A DNA stretch of 64,000 nucleotides, taken from assembly GCA_015075745.1 (NCBI GenBank), contig JABTTW010000001.1:62001-126000 (forward strand). The letters are read 5' to 3'. The DNA is from Planctomycetia bacterium. GTDB lineage: Bacteria > Planctomycetota > Phycisphaerae > UBA1845 > UTPLA1. The stretch's first letter is position 1. The number at the start of each line of letters is the position of its first letter. Below are positions 31,825-40,765 of the stretch, piece by piece. The notes beneath the pieces were generated by a model. The model searched no databases, had not been told where the DNA came from, and saw nothing but the letters and a program-made list of their open reading frames with translations. A program made the translations under genes and the position numbers.

Positions 31825-32106
31825 ATGGACAACATGACTATTGTCGCGGTGGCATCAATCGTCACCGCCGGTCTCACCACCGCTTTCGGCACGACGGCGC
31901 CAGCGCTGGGCGAAGGGCGCGCGGTCTCGACGGCACTGAGTTCACTGGCTCAGCAGCCCGATGCCGCAGCTACCATCACCCGGACCTTGTTCGTGGGCCT
32001 GGCGATGATCGAGTCCACGGCCATTTACTGTTTTGTGGTTTCGATGATTCTCATCTTCGCCAACCCGTTCTGGAATCACGTCATTGCCCAGGCCGCGGGA
32101 AAGTAA
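31825..32106 (+). CDS. atpE: N-ATPase c subunit (rotor ring)
   Basis: 93 residues, a two-helix hairpin forming the ion-carrying ring. Helix 2 has LAMIESTAIYCF: the carboxylate Glu followed by Ser-Thr-x-x-Tyr, the full helix-2 Na+ ligand set of sodium-driven rotors (E65, S66, T67, Y70 in Ilyobacter numbering). In helix 1 the position of Gln32 is Glu (ALGEG), giving two carboxylates per site, a known N-ATPase trait. The polar loop is QQPDA. An SD-like AAAGGAAA precedes the ATG. Confidence 0.95.
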   Translation: MDNMTIVAVASIVTAGLTTAFGTTAPALGEGRAVSTALSSLAQQPDAAATITRTLFVGLAMIESTAIYCFVVSMILIFANPFWNHVIAQAAGK

Positions 32107-32109
32107 GTC

Positions 32110-32952
32110 ATGCTCATCAACTGGTTCACTGTCAGTGCCCAGGTGGTCAACTTTCTCATCCTGGTGTGGTTGCTGAAGCGCTTTCTTTACAAGCCCATCC
32201 TCCATGCCATCGACGAGCGGGAGAAGCGCGTCGCCGCGGAACTCGCGGACGCCGATGCAAAGCGGGCCGAAGCCCAAAAGCAGCGCGACGAGTTCCAGCG
32301 TAAGAACGAGGAGTTCGAGCAGCAGCGCACCACGCTCCTCGGCAAGGCGACGGACGAGGCGAAAGCCGAACGTCAGCGGCTCTTCGACGAAGCGAGGCAG
32401 GCGGCCGATGCCCTGAGCGCCAAGCGACGGGAAGCGCTGAGAAACGACGCTCACCATCTTAATCAGACTATCACTCGCCTGACCCAGCAGGAAGTGTTTG
32501 CCATCGCGCGAAAGGCGCTGATGGACCTCGCCACGACGAGTCTGGAAGAACGCCTGGGCGAGGTGTTTACCCGCCGCTTGCGGGAGTTGGAGGGCAAGGC
32601 AAGAGAGAGCTTTGCCCGGGCTCTTAGGACATCGTCCGAGCCTGCGATCGTGCGGAGCGCGTTTGAACTGCCCGCGGAGCAACGCGTGGCGATACAGAAT
32701 GCGCTGAACGAAACGTTCTCGGCTGAGATCCACGTCCGCTTTGCGACCGCGCCGGAGCTGGTCAGCGGGATCGAACTCACCGCTGATGGACAGAAGGTGT
32801 CTTGGAGCATTGCGGATTACCTCGCGTCACTGGAAAAGCGCGTCGGCGAACTGCTGAAAGAGCAGTCCAATCTCCATTCCAAGTCAGAAGCCAAGGCCGA
32901 GCCCAATCCGAAGTCCGGGACGAAACCCGCCGCTCCCGAGGAGGCCCAATGA
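32110..32952 (+). CDS. atpF: N-ATPase b subunit, extended with delta-like C-terminus
   Basis: 280 residues, much longer than a normal b subunit (about 160). One N-terminal membrane helix ([16 protein letters not shown]) is followed by a long, highly charged coiled coil (about 30-165). The last 100 residues contain [20 protein letters not shown], which resembles the C-terminal domain of delta (OSCP). No separate atpH is present in the operon, so this protein probably supplies both stator functions, as in other N-ATPases. It overlaps atpA (ATGA). Confidence 0.9.
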   Translation: MLINWFTVSAQVVNFLILVWLLKRFLYKPILHAIDEREKRVAAELADADAKRAEAQKQRDEFQRKNEEFEQQRTTLLGKATDEAKAERQRLFDEARQAADALSAKRREALRNDAHHLNQTITRLTQQEVFAIARKALMDLATTSLEERLGEVFTRRLRELEGKARESFARALRTSSEPAIVRSAFELPAEQRVAIQNALNETFSAEIHVRFATAPELVSGIELTADGQKVSWSIADYLASLEKRVGELLKEQSNLHSKSEAKAEPNPKSGTKPAAPEEAQ

Positions 32953-34523
32953 GCGTGCCGGCCGATTCTCTGCAACGTGTCTTCGATCGTGCGTTCGATG
33001 ACCTCAGGACGGGGCGCGAAGCCTTCGCGCCGCAACTGACGCCACGCGAGGTGGGCACGATCACCAGCATCTCCGCGGGCATCGCCCGGGTATCCGGTCT
33101 TCCCGGCGTGGGCTTTGAGGAACTTCTAGAGTTTCCCGGCGGTGTGTTCGGCATTGCATTCAATTTGGACGAGGACGAAATCGGCGTCGTGCTGCTGAGC
33201 GAATACTGGCACCTGCACGCAGGCGACGAAGTTGCGCGCACGGGGCGGGTCATGGACGTGGCCGTGGGCGACCGATTGCTGGGACGCGTCATTGATCCAC
33301 TCGGCCGACCGCTCGATGATAATAGACCGGTGGCCGCGGGCGAGCGCCTGCCCATCGAACGCCCCGCCGCGCCCATCATGGACCGCGCGCCGGTCACCGT
33401 GCCGCTCCAGACCGGACTTAAAGTCATTGACGCGCTCATTCCCATCGGACGCGGCCAACGTGAGCTGATCCTCGGTGACCGGCAGACGGGCAAAACCGCT
33501 ATCGCGATCGACACCATCCTTAATCAGCGTGGCCAGGATGTCCTGTGCGTCTATTGCGCCATTGGCCAGCGGGCGTCCGCCGTCGCGAAGGCCGTGGACA
33601 TCTTCCGCGAAAAGGACGCGATGGATTACACCGTGGTGGTGGTCACCGAGGGCAACGACCCGCCGGGCCTCGCCTACATCGCACCCTACGCCGCCACCAG
33701 CATCGCGGAGCATTTCATGGAGGCAGGCCACGATGTGCTGATCGTTTACGACGATCTCACCCATCACGCCCGCGCCTATCGCGAGCTTTCTTTGTTGCTT
33801 CGTCGTCCGCCCGGTCGCGAGGCGTTCCCCGGCGACATCTTCTATATCCACTCGCGGCTGCTGGAGCGCGCAACGCACTTGCGCAAGGAACGCGGAGGCG
33901 GCTCGCTCACCGCGCTTCCCATCATCGAAACCGAGGCGGAAAACATTTCCGCCTACATTCCGACAAATCTGATCTCCATCACCGATGGGCAGCTCTATCT
34001 CTCGCCGTCCCTGTTCCAACTGGGCGTGCTGCCGGCGGTCGATGTCGGCAAATCCGTTTCGCGCGTTGGCGGTAATGCGCAGCGGGCGGCCTACCGCGCG
34101 GTGGCGGGCGACCTCAAGCTCGCCTACGCCCAGTTCGAGGAACTCGAAACCTTTTCCCGATTCGGCGCCCGCCTGGATGAGGACACCCGCAAGATCATCG
34201 AGCATGGAAATCGAATCCGCGCGTGCTTGAAGCAGCCGGAATTCGCCCCGGTGTCGGTGCCTGCGCAAATCACCGTCCTGCTGGCGTTGACCGCGGAACT
34301 CTTCGACGAGGTGCCGATTGACCGGATGACGAGCGCCGAGCACGCCGTGCGCGAGGCGGCGGCGAGCATCCCGGTGGCGGTGCGCGAGCGATTGGATACC
34401 GCCGACAAATTGAGCGACGAGGATCGCGAAACGATTATTGAAATCGCCCGCGAAGCGCTCGAGGAGTTCTTGCCCGAGCCCAGCTCCGAGTCTGAGCCTG
34501 GGCCGAAACCGCAGGAGGAGTGA
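32949..34523 (+). CDS. atpA: N-ATPase subunit alpha
   Basis: 524 residues from the ATG overlapping the atpF stop. Non-catalytic nucleotide-binding subunit of the headpiece: Walker [46 protein letters not shown], and [19 protein letters not shown] with the arginine-finger region after it ([13 protein letters not shown]). The C-terminal tail is Glu/Pro-rich. It overlaps atpG by one base (TGATG). Confidence 0.96.
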   Translation: MSVPADSLQRVFDRAFDDLRTGREAFAPQLTPREVGTITSISAGIARVSGLPGVGFEELLEFPGGVFGIAFNLDEDEIGVVLLSEYWHLHAGDEVARTGRVMDVAVGDRLLGRVIDPLGRPLDDNRPVAAGERLPIERPAAPIMDRAPVTVPLQTGLKVIDALIPIGRGQRELILGDRQTGKTAIAIDTILNQRGQDVLCVYCAIGQRASAVAKAVDIFREKDAMDYTVVVVTEGNDPPGLAYIAPYAATSIAEHFMEAGHDVLIVYDDLTHHARAYRELSLLLRRPPGREAFPGDIFYIHSRLLERATHLRKERGGGSLTALPIIETEAENISAYIPTNLISITDGQLYLSPSLFQLGVLPAVDVGKSVSRVGGNAQRAAYRAVAGDLKLAYAQFEELETFSRFGARLDEDTRKIIEHGNRIRACLKQPEFAPVSVPAQITVLLALTAELFDEVPIDRMTSAEHAVREAAASIPVAVRERLDTADKLSDEDRETIIEIAREALEEFLPEPSSESEPGPKPQEE

Positions 34524-35416
34524 TGAGCGACACCACCGCAAGCCTGCGTCGCAAGATCGATGGGGCCGAAGACCTCCAATCCGTCGTCCGCACAATGAAG
34601 GCCCTCGCCGCCTCGAGTATCGGACAATACGAGCAATCGGTGCGCGCGTTGGCCGTCTACTATCGCACGGTCGAACTGGGGTTGAGCGTTTGCCTGCGGA
34701 AAAGCGGAGCGGCCTCTTTGATGGTCCAACGAGAAAGACAAACCGTTGCGGGCACCATTCGCGCGGTCGTGTTCGGTTCAGACCAGGGAATGGTGGGCCA
34801 GTTTAATGATGTGGTGGTCGATTATGCGGTCAATAAACTGGCGGGTCTGCCGGGCAAACTCGAGGTCTGGGTCGTCGGCGAGCGCGTTCATGCGCGCCTG
34901 GCTGACGCGGGTCTGCCGTTGATGGGACGCCTCAACGTGCCAAACTCCGTCAAGGCCATCACGCCGCTCGTCGGGCAGATTCTCGTGGAGAGCGGAAAAC
35001 CCCACGGCCAGGGCGAAGTCACCGAACTGCATCTCATTTACAACTGCCGCGCGTCCGGGGCGGTTTATGCACCCGTCAGTCAACGTCTGCTGCCGCTTGG
35101 CGATGAATGGCGAAGCAAGCTAGTTGAACTTCCCTGGCCGACGAAAGCCTTGCCCGAGGTCGTGGGCGGCGACACCGCGACCCTGCGGGCGCTGATCCGC
35201 GAATATCTGTTCGTCTCTCTCTTTCGGGCGTGTGCCGAATCCCTGGCGAGCGAAAACGCCAGCCGACTGGCGGCGATGCAACGCGCCGACAAGAACATCG
35301 GCGAATTGCTGGAGGACCTCAACGTGACATTCCATCGTTCGCGCCAGAGCGCTATCGACGAGGAGCTGTTCGACGTGATTTCGGGCTTCGAAGCGCTGAG
35401 TGTCGAGAACAAGTAA
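34523..35416 (+). CDS. atpG: N-ATPase gamma subunit
   Basis: 297 residues from the ATG at 34523, just after AGGAGG (34513-34518). Central rotating shaft: the N-terminal helix RKIDGAEDLQSVVRTMKALA and the C-terminal helix with ASENASRLAAMQRADKNI are the coiled-coil pair, and FGSDQGMVGQFND marks the Rossmann-like middle. It is the last ATPase gene. A degraded copy of its final 100 bases lies inverted near 39.4 kb. Confidence 0.94.
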   Translation: MSDTTASLRRKIDGAEDLQSVVRTMKALAASSIGQYEQSVRALAVYYRTVELGLSVCLRKSGAASLMVQRERQTVAGTIRAVVFGSDQGMVGQFNDVVVDYAVNKLAGLPGKLEVWVVGERVHARLADAGLPLMGRLNVPNSVKAITPLVGQILVESGKPHGQGEVTELHLIYNCRASGAVYAPVSQRLLPLGDEWRSKLVELPWPTKALPEVVGGDTATLRALIREYLFVSLFRACAESLASENASRLAAMQRADKNIGELLEDLNVTFHRSRQSAIDEELFDVISGFEALSVENK

Positions 35417-36151
35417 TGCGCGCTGTGAGCGCGATGGATTTTGTCGCGCAACGCAGATCGCATGCCGGGTCGAGATGATGAGCGACGCATTCCCAGGAAG
35501 GCCGGTTGGGCTACTGGTTTATCAAGTGCCGCGGCTGCGATGTGAGGATCGGTTATATGATCAATAAGTGTTGCGCGCGATTATCAACCACAGGTGATTC
35601 TTATGACGAATCGGCGCCCGGGCCTTTCAAAGGAGTTTGACCATGAAGCCGGTGATCAGGCTGTTCATATCGGGGCCGGCGTTGGTTACGACGGTACGGG
35701 GCTCCCAGGCGCGTCGCTTGCCGTACGGCGGTTACGGGTTTGTCCAATTGCACAACCAGGGCACTCCACGCTTGATTTCTCGGAGACAAAATGGCGAAAA
35801 GGAGAATTTCATGACCAGTCGTTTGGACGTCACGACGGGCCGACGAGTCCCGAGTTTGGATTCGCGCGGTGACGACGCGCTGCTGGGTTGGTAGTTGCCG
35901 TTGCGGCGTAGCTGGTCGGGTGAAAATCCGCCGGTCGAGGTTTCGCCGAGATTCCGCACGATTCCGCACACTGGGTCGGAGGTTTGAAAAGGCCCGTAGA
36001 GTGAAGATTTAGCGCGTTCGTTTATCGACGTGTTCCGCGGAGCAACTACCATCTTATACGGGCTCCGATGACCGGCGTGGAGTTTGTCGCTGCGGAGACG
36101 GCGTCACCGCAAGCCCATGAAATGAAATGATGGCATGATTGGACTTAAATT
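35417..36151. other. Intergenic region, no firmly supported gene
   Basis: About 735 bases after atpG. A small frame with AAGGAG upstream starts at ATG 35643 and runs to 35894 (83 residues, basic and Gly-rich). A second SD (AAAGGAGAATTTC) lies in front of an internal ATG at 35811. Neither product resembles a known protein, so they are not called. A tandem ATTCCGCACG/ATTCCGCACA occurs near 35950. The region may be decayed coding DNA. Confidence 0.4.
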
Positions 36152-38836
36152 ATGAGCATACGAAATCTTGATTCCATGTTTCGACCGCGATCGGTTGCCG
36201 TCATCGGGGCATCCAATCGACCGCTCAGCGTGGGCAACGTGGTCATGCGTAATCTGCTTCGCGGCGGGTTCAAAGGCGCCATTCTCCCGGTCAACCCCAG
36301 CGAACTGGCCGTCGCCGGGGTGCTCGTCTACAACGATGTCGCGAGTCTGCCGATTGTGCCCGACATGGCCGTCATCTGCACTCCTCCCCGGACGGTTCCG
36401 CAACTGATTCGCGAGCTCGGCGCGCGGGGTACGAAGAGCGTCGTGACGCTTTCGTCCGGACTTTCAAGAGAACGGAACGAGTCCGGCAAGACGCTTCAGG
36501 AGGAGATGCTCGAAAACGCCAAGCCTCATTTGCTGCGCATCCTCGGACCCAATTGCATCGGGCTGATCCTTCCGCATGTCGGGCTGAACGCATCATTCGC
36601 GCATGTCGAGGCGTTGCCGGGCAAAATTGCGCTCGTGTCCCAATCGGGCGCGCTTTGCACCTCGATTCTCGATTGGGCGCGATCCAATGACATCGGTTTT
36701 TCGTGTTTTGTGTCGCTCGGTGATATCGCCGACGTCGATTTCGGAGACGTACTCGATTATCTGGGAAGCGATGCGGAGACCAGCGCGATTCTGCTCTACA
36801 TGGAGTCCATCGGCTCTGATGAAGCGCGCAAGTTCATGTCCGCGGCCCGAGCAGCCGCGCGCAACAAGCCGGTCATCGCCGTGAAATCGGGCCGGGTGGC
36901 CGAAGGGGCCAAAGCAGCCGCATCACATACCGGAGCACTGGCTGGGTCCGACGATGTATACGACGCAGCGCTGCGCCGAGCGGGCATACTTCGCGTATAC
37001 GAAGTATCGGAGTTGTTCGATGCCGCGGAGACGCTGGCTCGCGCGCGCCCGATCAAGGGTGACCGCGTCGCGATCGTCACGAACGGCGGCGGCCCCGGCG
37101 TCCTGGCCACGGATGCGCTCGTTGAAGGCGGCGGGAGGCTCGCCGAATTCGGCCAGGATACGATGATCGCGCTCAACGGCATCCTGCCGGCAACCTGGTC
37201 GCATGGTAATCCGGTGGACATCATTGGTGACGCCACGGGCGAGCGCTATGCCAAGGCTCTCGACATCGTCCTAAAGGACTCCGGCGTCGACGCGGTTCTG
37301 GTTCTCAACGTCCCGACGGCCGTATCGTCCAGCGAAGAGGCAGCTCGTCATGTCGTGGAGGTCGTCGGCCACGCAATCACGCCGGTCCTGACGAGCTGGA
37401 TGGGAAAAGACGGCGTCGCAAGAGCACGAGACGTGTTGCGTGCCGCGAACGTCCCAACGTACGAGGCGCCCCACGAAGCGGTCCGCGCATTCCTGCACAT
37501 GGTCACCAACAAGCGAAACCATGAATCGCTGATGGAGGTTCCTCCGTCCGCTCCTCAGGAATTTACTCCGGACAAGGCAACAGCCGAGCGCATCATCCGC
37601 GAGGCCCTGTCCAGGGGAATCGAAATCCTAAGCGAGTTTGATGCGAAAGCCGTCCTGGCGGCGTACGGCGTCAATGTCGTGGAAACGCGAATCGCGAGTA
37701 CCGCCGAGGACGCGGTGAAACATGCGGATGAGATCGGATATCCCATCGCCATCAAGATACTTTCACCCGATATCACTCACAAGTCCGATGTCGGCGGCGT
37801 CGCCTTGAATCTGGAAAGCCCCAACGATGTCGCCAACGCCGCAAAGATGATGCGCAAGCGGGCCGCGGAATTGCGCCCCGATGCGCAGATCGCCGGCTTT
37901 ACGGTACAGCGCATGGTGCGGAGGCCGAGAGCGCACGAGTTGATCGTAGGTATGACGACAGACAGCATCTTTGGACCGGTCATTCTCTTTGGGCAGGGTG
38001 GGACGGCAGTCGAGGTCGTTGCCGATCGTTCGATGGCATTGCCACCGCTGAACATGACCCTGGCTCGCGACCTGGTCTCTCGGACGCGAGTGGCCAAGCT
38101 CTTGGGCGGGTATCGCGATCGACCGGCTGCCGACATGGACGCGATTTGCCTCACGTTGATGCAGACGGCTCAGCTTGTAGCGGATTTTCCTCAGATCGCC
38201 GAGCTGGACATCAATCCGCTGATCGCGGACGAAGATGGCGTTATCGCCGTGGACGCGCGAATTCGCGTGCTTCCCACCGACCTGCGCGGCCCGGAACGGT
38301 TCGCCATCAGGCCGTATCCCGCCGAATTGGAGGAGATGATTGAGCTGCGCGGGGGTCTGCGAATCCTGGCGCGCCCGATCCGTCCGGAGGACCAGCCCGC
38401 ACATGAACAATTCGTCGCCAGGCTCACGCAAGAGGATATTCGCAATCGCTTTTTCGGCGTGATCCGACAGCTTCAGACATCGCAGATGGCGCGACTCACT
38501 CAAATCGACTATGACCGGGAAATGGCCTTTGTCGCGATGACGCTGGATGGATCATGTGAACGAGAGACGGTCGGCGTGGTGCGCATAATTGCCGATCCCG
38601 ATAACATCACCGCGGAATTCGCGATCATTGTCCGATCCGATCTCAAAGGCCTCGGGCTTGGCGAGGCTTTGATGGAAAAGATGATTCGCTACTGCCAGGC
38701 TCGCGGAACCAGTGAACTGGCCGGCGAGGTTTTTCGCAACAATGAGGCCATGCTTGCGTTGATAGAGAAGCTGGGGTTTGAAATACAGGAAACCGATGAT
38801 GAGACCGTGAAGGTTCGCCTGCGTCTGCGACCATAG
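36152..38836 (+). CDS. ADP-forming acyl-CoA synthetase fused to GNAT acetyltransferase (PatZ-like)
   Basis: 894 residues. The N-terminal CoA-binding domain has FRPRSVAVIGASNRPLSVGN; the succinyl-CoA ligase-like part follows, with the phospho-His candidate in AASHTGALAGSDDVYDAA. The ATP-grasp domain (about 485-710) includes YPIAIKILSPDITHKSDVGG. The C-terminal GNAT domain (about 730-890) holds VRSDLKGLGLGEALMEKM, the acetyl-CoA loop. Such fusions either make ATP from acetyl-CoA or act as lysine acetyltransferases (Pat/PatZ), in which the synthetase part may only sense acyl-CoA. Here the His and ATP-grasp motifs look intact, so both are possible. Confidence 0.92.
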   Translation: MSIRNLDSMFRPRSVAVIGASNRPLSVGNVVMRNLLRGGFKGAILPVNPSELAVAGVLVYNDVASLPIVPDMAVICTPPRTVPQLIRELGARGTKSVVTLSSGLSRERNESGKTLQEEMLENAKPHLLRILGPNCIGLILPHVGLNASFAHVEALPGKIALVSQSGALCTSILDWARSNDIGFSCFVSLGDIADVDFGDVLDYLGSDAETSAILLYMESIGSDEARKFMSAARAAARNKPVIAVKSGRVAEGAKAAASHTGALAGSDDVYDAALRRAGILRVYEVSELFDAAETLARARPIKGDRVAIVTNGGGPGVLATDALVEGGGRLAEFGQDTMIALNGILPATWSHGNPVDIIGDATGERYAKALDIVLKDSGVDAVLVLNVPTAVSSSEEAARHVVEVVGHAITPVLTSWMGKDGVARARDVLRAANVPTYEAPHEAVRAFLHMVTNKRNHESLMEVPPSAPQEFTPDKATAERIIREALSRGIEILSEFDAKAVLAAYGVNVVETRIASTAEDAVKHADEIGYPIAIKILSPDITHKSDVGGVALNLESPNDVANAAKMMRKRAAELRPDAQIAGFTVQRMVRRPRAHELIVGMTTDSIFGPVILFGQGGTAVEVVADRSMALPPLNMTLARDLVSRTRVAKLLGGYRDRPAADMDAICLTLMQTAQLVADFPQIAELDINPLIADEDGVIAVDARIRVLPTDLRGPERFAIRPYPAELEEMIELRGGLRILARPIRPEDQPAHEQFVARLTQEDIRNRFFGVIRQLQTSQMARLTQIDYDREMAFVAMTLDGSCERETVGVVRIIADPDNITAEFAIIVRSDLKGLGLGEALMEKMIRYCQARGTSELAGEVFRNNEAMLALIEKLGFEIQETDDETVKVRLRLRP

Positions 38837-38953
38837 AAATCAGATTGCATGACAGTCTTGGCGGGTCTGGCGTCGATGATGGTTTCGGGATCGTGGCCGG
38901 TGAGGGCTGCGATGGAACGGAATGGCCGGCGGGCTTCAAGGCGAAAGTGAATC

Positions 38954-39236
38954 ATGTCTGCTCCGGCCACACGTCAAGATGCGCGGGAACGGATGCGAAA
39001 GGCGTTCGAGGGTGCATTGGATCAACTGATTTCGCCGGATGAATCGGTACCGTTGAAAGGATTGCGTTTCATTGATTTCGAGGATTAGGTGGAGGTCCTG
39101 GGTCGCGAGGCGTTGCCTGTGGCGTTGGAGGGCAACGCCGACGTAACGCATCCGGGCTGTTGTCGAAATTACGGATCGGCGCGAGTTTGTCTGGGAAAGA
39201 AAGCCCCAACCGGAGTAATTTTCGCCGCGGGGTGAG
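38954..39236 (+). pseudogene. Transposase N-terminal remnant (ISKra4-like) with nonsense mutation
   Basis: MSAPATRQDARERMRKAF, then ALDQLISPDESVPLKGLRF and FED, followed by TAG at 39086 exactly where related transposases have Gln. The same frame then continues VEVLGREALPVALEGNA and CCRNYGSARVCLGKK (a decayed zinc-knuckle-like stretch) to a TGA near 39234. The pattern fits the N-terminus of ISKra4-type transposases. No catalytic domain or terminal repeats follow, so the element is dead. Family assignment is from memory of the motif layout. Confidence 0.5.
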
Positions 39237-39345
39237 ATGGCGCACTGAGGCGTCCGCCGAATTCCGCTCAGAACTGGTGAGAACATCGCAATGCAAAGGA
39301 ACTTGGATTCACGCTTGCCCTGGTCTGCACTTATGCCGATGCCTA

Positions 39346-39453
39346 TCATCTTTTGTTGATGGTCAGCGCCTCAAAGGCTTGGGAAAACGTCAAACAACTC
39401 CGCGTCGATAGCGCACAGGCGCGAACGATGGAATGTCACATTGAGGTCCTGCA
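39346..39453 (-). pseudogene. Relic of an atpG 3' end, inverted relative to the operon
   Basis: Read on the minus strand, LQDLNVTFHRSRLCAIDAEL matches the functional gamma subunit's LEDLNVTFHRSRQSAIDEEL. At the DNA level 39450-39387 aligns with 35313-35376 at 58 of 64 positions by my count. One extra T near 39385 then breaks the frame; after it the relic reads SQAFEALTINKR and stops, still aligned with the real C-terminus. Nothing of the rest of atpG is visible. It is non-functional. Confidence 0.75.
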
Positions 39454-39547
39454 GAAAGCTCTCCGCCGTGTCCCAAGTTTCTCGCTCGAAGACAAGAATC
39501 GCACAACCGTTTCCTCGCGTTTCAGGGTGACGGTTAGGATGTGTTAG

Positions 39548-40765
39548 ATGACCAACAAGACCGCTGCATCCGATTCGGGCACGATCACCACCATGGGGAC
39601 GTGGTGGGAGCGCAGCGCGCGACGGCTGTGGCTGGCGGTTCGGCTCGTCGCGGCGCTGGCCGCGCTTGTGGCGGCGGGATGGTGGTTCCTTCTTTCGCCG
39701 ATCGTGGTCACAACCCACCCCGTCGAGACGGGGAACGTGACTGCGGAGGTGCTGGGCACCGGAACGCTGGAGGCCCGGGTGAGCGCGACGCTCGGGCCGA
39801 AGATGGCCGGGTTGATCGCACAGGTGGTCGTCGACCAGGGGGATATGGTCAAGACCGGCGACACGCTGATCGCGCTTGAAGACACGGACTTCAGACAACT
39901 GGTTGGCGTGGCCGAGGCGGACGTGGCCGCGGCGGCGGCGGGACTCGACCGGCTACAGGCCGACGCAAGGCGCGCGGAAGCGGTGCTGGTACAAGCGCGG
40001 CAGAACCACCAGCGAATTTCGGAACTCTATGCCGGGAATGTCGCGGCGATAGACGAGTACAACAAGGCCGTCGAAACCCTGTCGATCGCGGAGGCTGAGA
40101 GGAGTCGCGCCGACGCGGCCATCGTCGAGGGGACGAAGCGTTTGGCCGCGGCGGAGAGAACGCTAGGTTACCAGCGGGCGCGCCTGGACGACACGACCAT
40201 TAAGGCGCCATTCGACGCGATGGTCGTACGGCGCGACCGAGATGCCGGGGACGTCGTCACTGCAGGCGCGTCGGTTCTGCAACTGGTCTCGCTCAACGAG
40301 ATGTGGATCACCGCTTGGGTGGATGAGACCGAGTTGGCTCGTCTCGCCGAGGGTCAGATCGCGCGGGTGGTCTTTCGCTCCGAATCTGCGGCAGAGTATC
40401 CCGGCGACGTGGCCCGCGTGGGGCGCGAGGCCGACCGCGAAACGCGCGAGATCGTGGTGGACGTGCGTGTGGAAACGCTGCCGACGAACTGGGCCGTGGG
40501 GCAGCGTGCCGAGGTTTATATCCAGGTGGACCGCAAGCAGGGCGTCATCGTGCTCCCTGCCGGGCTGGTGCTGGTGCGCGACGGGAAGACGGGCGTCATG
40601 GTGGACGATGGCGGGAAGGCCCGCTGGCGCGAGATCGGCCTAGGCCTGCGAGGGCGCGAGTTAGTCGAAGTGACAAGTGGGTTGTCGCCGGGCACGGTGG
40701 TCGTCAGCCCGGCGGCGGGGGCCGGCAGTCCGCTGCGGGACGGGCGGAGGATCAAGACCCGATGA
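39548..40765 (+). CDS. HlyD-family periplasmic adaptor (membrane fusion protein)
   Basis: 405 residues. An N-terminal membrane anchor (LVAALAALVAAGWWFL, about 33-50) is followed by the lipoyl half-motif GLIAQVVVDQGDMVKTGDTLIALE, a long coiled-coil hairpin (about 115-215), the second lipoyl half with IKAPFDAMVVRRD, and beta-barrel/membrane-proximal domains. It should link the inner-membrane ABC transporter encoded next to an outer-membrane duct. Its stop overlaps the permease start (ATGA). The gene order adaptor-permease-ATPase is that of DevBCA/MacAB-type exporters; the cargo is unknown. Confidence 0.92.
   Translation: MTNKTAASDSGTITTMGTWWERSARRLWLAVRLVAALAALVAAGWWFLLSPIVVTTHPVETGNVTAEVLGTGTLEARVSATLGPKMAGLIAQVVVDQGDMVKTGDTLIALEDTDFRQLVGVAEADVAAAAAGLDRLQADARRAEAVLVQARQNHQRISELYAGNVAAIDEYNKAVETLSIAEAERSRADAAIVEGTKRLAAAERTLGYQRARLDDTTIKAPFDAMVVRRDRDAGDVVTAGASVLQLVSLNEMWITAWVDETELARLAEGQIARVVFRSESAAEYPGDVARVGREADRETREIVVDVRVETLPTNWAVGQRAEVYIQVDRKQGVIVLPAGLVLVRDGKTGVMVDDGGKARWREIGLGLRGRELVEVTSGLSPGTVVVSPAAGAGSPLRDGRRIKTR

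Noticed and set aside
33126..34595. 489-residue frame antisense to atpA
   Set aside because: atpA carries every family motif; the opposite frame is a composition artefact.
35637..35894. Small ORF with AAGGAG upstream after atpG
   Set aside because: Composition is unlike a folded protein and no family is recognised; mentioned in the intergenic entry only.
35313..39450. Integrative element bounded by the atpG 3' end repeats
   Set aside because: The copies are inverted, not direct, and no integrase gene lies between them, so an attachment-site explanation does not fit.
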